This document shows positions 61,418-64,000 of a stretch of 64,000 nt of DNA, piece after piece. The notes below the pieces were generated by a model that worked only from the letters and a program-made list of their open reading frames with translations, made no database searches and had not been told where the DNA came from. The DNA is from Pseudomonas sp. CCI4.2 (GTDB taxonomy: Bacteria; Pseudomonadota; Gammaproteobacteria; Pseudomonadales; Pseudomonadaceae): assembly GCF_034350045.1 (NCBI RefSeq), contig NZ_CP133781.1:4326501-4390500 (forward strand), written 5' to 3'. The translations under genes and the position numbers were made by a program. Every line of letters starts with the position of its first letter. Position 1 is the first letter of the stretch.

Positions 61418-64000
61418 GCACTTCGACCAAAACGCGCTCTAGCGCTACCGCAAGCCAAAGCTTTACCTATGCCACCGATGGGCGCTTGGTCAAAAGCGTC
61501 GCCGCAGACGGCGTCATCAGTGTGTGGAGCCACTATCCTTCTACTGGCGGCAAAAGCCCGGACTTGAGGTCACTTTTGCACAAAGACTGGGAACGCGAGA
61601 TCTGGAATAGCGGCGCGGAGGTCGCCACGCTATGCCTACAGGCGCCGAAAACGGCGGCGACTTCGCCCCGACCGGTGATGGCTCAATTTCAGTACCAGAT
61701 TTTTGAGGGTGTCATTCTTCCCGTCAGTCTTATGCTTTACGGTTACCTCAAACCGGACAACACCGAACAGCGCACTCCCAAAGCCGACACAGCGGTAACC
61801 TTGCGCGGGGTGATCGTCAGCAATCTCAGCGAGGTCAACTCAAATCCCGATACGCCTTGGAAGCTGGGGTTAAGCGCTGGGCGTCAATACGCAGACATTC
61901 ACTGCCAGACAACGGTTGAGAGTGCTGTTTCCGATAAAGTCGCCACAACCTGCGTCACTGAACGACGTTATTGGGGCCGTGAGAAAGTCCAACTGGTTAC
62001 CACCGAAACGCGAGAAACGAACATCGCGGTGGGGGTCGTGAAAATCACGCTATGCTCGCGGGCCAGTGATGTTCCCGCAGATGACGTGGAGCTCTCCAGC
62101 GAACGGCGTTCGCTTCACCACGGACTACTGCAATGGCGGTTGCACAAGAGCGAACAGGTTCGCTGGCAATACGACAAACTGGGGCGCGTGCTGCGCGAAA
62201 CCAGCTACGCCAATAATCCTGTGCACAACGACAAGGTCACCCGTACTGATAAAGCGTTGACTGACATCGATACACACTACGAAGAAATCAACGGCGGCGT
62301 TCGCATCACGAGCATAGACCGCGCGCATGTCAATGCGCGATACCAGCGGGTTTTCCAGGACGGACTGCAACAAGTGGTAAGCGTCGAGCAACAACGCCAG
62401 CCGGGTGCCGACGTGTCCGATGGCAACTTTTGCCCAGTGCGGGCGCAGGGCATTACGCTGGACTATCTGCCAGGAGGTTTGCAGCGGCAGGTTGATTTGT
62501 CAGTGCAACCAGATAACGCCCGTGACTGGTTCTGGGCGGGGTCAAATGATAGGGATTCAACGTTATCAGTTGATGGTGTCCCGCAGTTTACTAAAGAAGA
62601 AACCCTGGGCGATTCGCGTGGTGCTCGCCTGATCCATGAACACAGTCAGCAAAACCTGAAAAACGGCAGCACCCTGCACATTGATTCCGCACACCTGCCC
62701 TTATCCGCCAATTCGCCCTTACCGTTGCCTCGTTTTAGTACGGAGAAAACCTTCGACCCTCTGGGCCGTATGACCCAACTCAAGCAAAGCGCGAAAGATG
62801 TGCCAAACAGTGAGCGAGTGTTCAAGGTCGACTACGACGAACTGGATCGACCTGTCGCCTGGACCAGCCCAGAGGGTACGAAGGTTAAGCGCACCTATGG
62901 CGGCTTGGGTGACATCGTGACGCGTCTGAGCATTACTGGAGGCGGGACGGGTGACAGGGAAATCGTCATTGGTCAACAAACCCTAAAAGGGCAGGCACGC
63001 GTGGACAAGCGTCTGGTCGGGGCGCGCAATTATAACTTCGTCTACACCAATGGAGTTTTTTCAGCGATTGAGATGCCGGACACGACACGCCTTTTCAGCG
63101 AAGTGTCTGACGATGGCAATACATTGAGTTGGAAAACCGAGACCACTTCCAGCACTGGCAAGGCGACTACAACGCTGGCGACGTTCACTTACGATCCGCT
63201 ACAAACAGCCCTGTTAGCCACGCGTCCGGCCGTACCCACCGCCCAACAAAGCGAGGTCAATGCCAGCGCCAGAGAGTCTGACTGGTTAAGTAGCCTTAAC
63301 CGTCGAGTTACCAGTGATCTGGTGCTCAACACTGGTTTTTATCGCTCGCTGTTGGGTACCGCTTATGTCACTCAATATGCCAGTGATAGCCAAGTCGTTG
63401 CGTGGCGCGATGGACTGAACCGGCGCACCCGAGTGCAGCGTGACCGCCTTGAATATCACTACCTGTACGACGCCTGGGGTCAGTGTGAGCGAACCACCGT
63501 ACGTGACCTGCAAACCGGCCATACGCTGGCGGTAGTCCATGAGTTCGACGGCTTCGGTCAAGAAACCTGTCGTCGCTATGACCTGAACCATGAGGAAGTC
63601 GAAACCTACCAACAACAATGGTCGGCCAGCGGACAACTGATTGGCAAAGTTCTGAGCCGCAAGGGCGTTACGTGTCTAAGTGAACGCTTCAACTATGACC
63701 TTCGCGAGCGCCTTCAGGAATGGGTCGTCGATGACGCCACTGTCGACGGACCGCAAGATGCTGGCGGTAAATCGATCCGTAACCAAACCTACGAATACGA
63801 CCTGCTGAACAATCTTATTGCGTGCGCCACTACGTTTGTTGACCGCAGCAAACAACGGCAGGAATACAGTTACAACGCAAGCAATCCGACGCAAAGAATC
63901 AAAACAGTGACGATCAACACTCCGGCGCCTGACAGCGCGGGACGGACGGCAAATCCCGTCCGAACCGAAGCGATACTTGCCTATGATCTAAACGGCAATC
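61414..64000 (+). CDS. RHS/YD-repeat protein, partial (continues beyond the window)
   Basis: The frame opens at ATG 61414 inside the stop of the previous gene and remains open to the right edge, at least 862 residues. It has YD-type repeats throughout: FTYATDGRLVKSV, WQYDKLGRVLRETSY, FDPLGRMTQLKQS, VDYDELDRPVAWTSP, YLYDAWGQCERTTV and YEYDLLNNLIACAT. These build a beta shell that encloses a C-terminal domain in known RHS and TcC toxins. That C-terminal domain, which would decide function, lies outside the window. Together with the previous gene it forms one RHS system split in two reading frames. Confidence 0.85.
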   Translation, partial: MSTSTKTRSSATASQSFTYATDGRLVKSVAADGVISVWSHYPSTGGKSPDLRSLLHKDWEREIWNSGAEVATLCLQAPKTAATSPRPVMAQFQYQIFEGVILPVSLMLYGYLKPDNTEQRTPKADTAVTLRGVIVSNLSEVNSNPDTPWKLGLSAGRQYADIHCQTTVESAVSDKVATTCVTERRYWGREKVQLVTTETRETNIAVGVVKITLCSRASDVPADDVELSSERRSLHHGLLQWRLHKSEQVRWQYDKLGRVLRETSYANNPVHNDKVTRTDKALTDIDTHYEEINGGVRITSIDRAHVNARYQRVFQDGLQQVVSVEQQRQPGADVSDGNFCPVRAQGITLDYLPGGLQRQVDLSVQPDNARDWFWAGSNDRDSTLSVDGVPQFTKEETLGDSRGARLIHEHSQQNLKNGSTLHIDSAHLPLSANSPLPLPRFSTEKTFDPLGRMTQLKQSAKDVPNSERVFKVDYDELDRPVAWTSPEGTKVKRTYGGLGDIVTRLSITGGGTGDREIVIGQQTLKGQARVDKRLVGARNYNFVYTNGVFSAIEMPDTTRLFSEVSDDGNTLSWKTETTSSTGKATTTLATFTYDPLQTALLATRPAVPTAQQSEVNASARESDWLSSLNRRVTSDLVLNTGFYRSLLGTAYVTQYASDSQVVAWRDGLNRRTRVQRDRLEYHYLYDAWGQCERTTVRDLQTGHTLAVVHEFDGFGQETCRRYDLNHEEVETYQQQWSASGQLIGKVLSRKGVTCLSERFNYDLRERLQEWVVDDATVDGPQDAGGKSIRNQTYEYDLLNNLIACATTFVDRSKQRQEYSYNASNPTQRIKTVTINTPAPDSAGRTANPVRTEAILAYDLNGN

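Overview
The window looks like chromosomal DNA of a Pseudomonas of the fluorescens type. Signature genes are oprF-sigX-cmpX-crfX-cmaX, oprI, rmf, thrH, the acnD/prpF type of methylcitrate operon, and many short inverted REP pairs built on GTAGGAGC-like ends. From memory, much of the gene order matches the conserved Pseudomonas order rlmL-rmf-pyrD, then nas/nir-cobA-oprF-sigX-cmpX-crfX-cmaX-rraA-ppsA-ppsR, then cysB/cysH/thrH/pabB.

Layout. 1-2886: rlmL (partial), rmf, pyrD. 2990-8085: first half of the nitrate assimilation locus: nasS, nasT, a nitrate MFS transporter and a PP2C phosphatase/protein kinase fusion. 8086-12954: an accessory insertion with an orphan hcp, a LysM plus glycine-zipper effector, five full-length paralogous three-helix membrane (immunity-like) proteins, two truncated paralogues and four decayed pieces of the effector 3' end. 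12955-19517: second half of the nitrate locus (nirB, nirD, nasA, cobA). 19764-24610: oprF, sigX, cmpX, crfX, cmaX, an RraA-family gene and a Rieske protein. 24691-29158: hydrolase, ppsA and the divergent ppsR. 29248-37539: propionate (2-methylcitrate) operon prpR-prpB-prpC-acnD-prpF-prpD. 37869-40950: retropepsin-like protease, inactive transglutaminase membrane protein and ATP-grasp cassette. 41006-49763: housekeeping genes (pabB, thrH, cysH, cysB, universal stress protein, 5'-nucleotidase, ketopantoate reductase family, thioredoxin-like, DAHP synthase, GNAT). 49764-56514: oprI, L,D-transpeptidase, tesA, an ABC transporter and greB. 56825-64000: a two-gene RHS/YD-repeat system running off the end.

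How the genes work together. The nitrate locus reads as a regulon. Three sites fit the sigma-54 -24/-12 pattern (GG-N10-GC), upstream of nasS, the transporter and nirB. Two of these transcripts begin with paired hairpins carrying six-base loops with A at position 1 and G at position 4, followed by a terminator. That is the known signature of ANTAR antitermination, so NasS/NasT should control both the transporter and the nir/nas genes. The products take up nitrate, reduce it to nitrite and ammonium, and supply siroheme (cobA).

The most interesting region is the accessory island inside this regulon. hcp, effector and first immunity gene are coupled by ATGA overlaps. Each further full-length immunity gene is preceded by a scar of the effector 3' end. 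This suggests repeated duplication or replacement of the toxin tip with retention of old immunity genes. A hairpin covering the hcp ribosome binding site and a triple TTGCGCAA motif upstream are candidate controls. The RHS pair at the right end has an N-terminal region of six related modules in three A-B dyads, for which I recognise no family.
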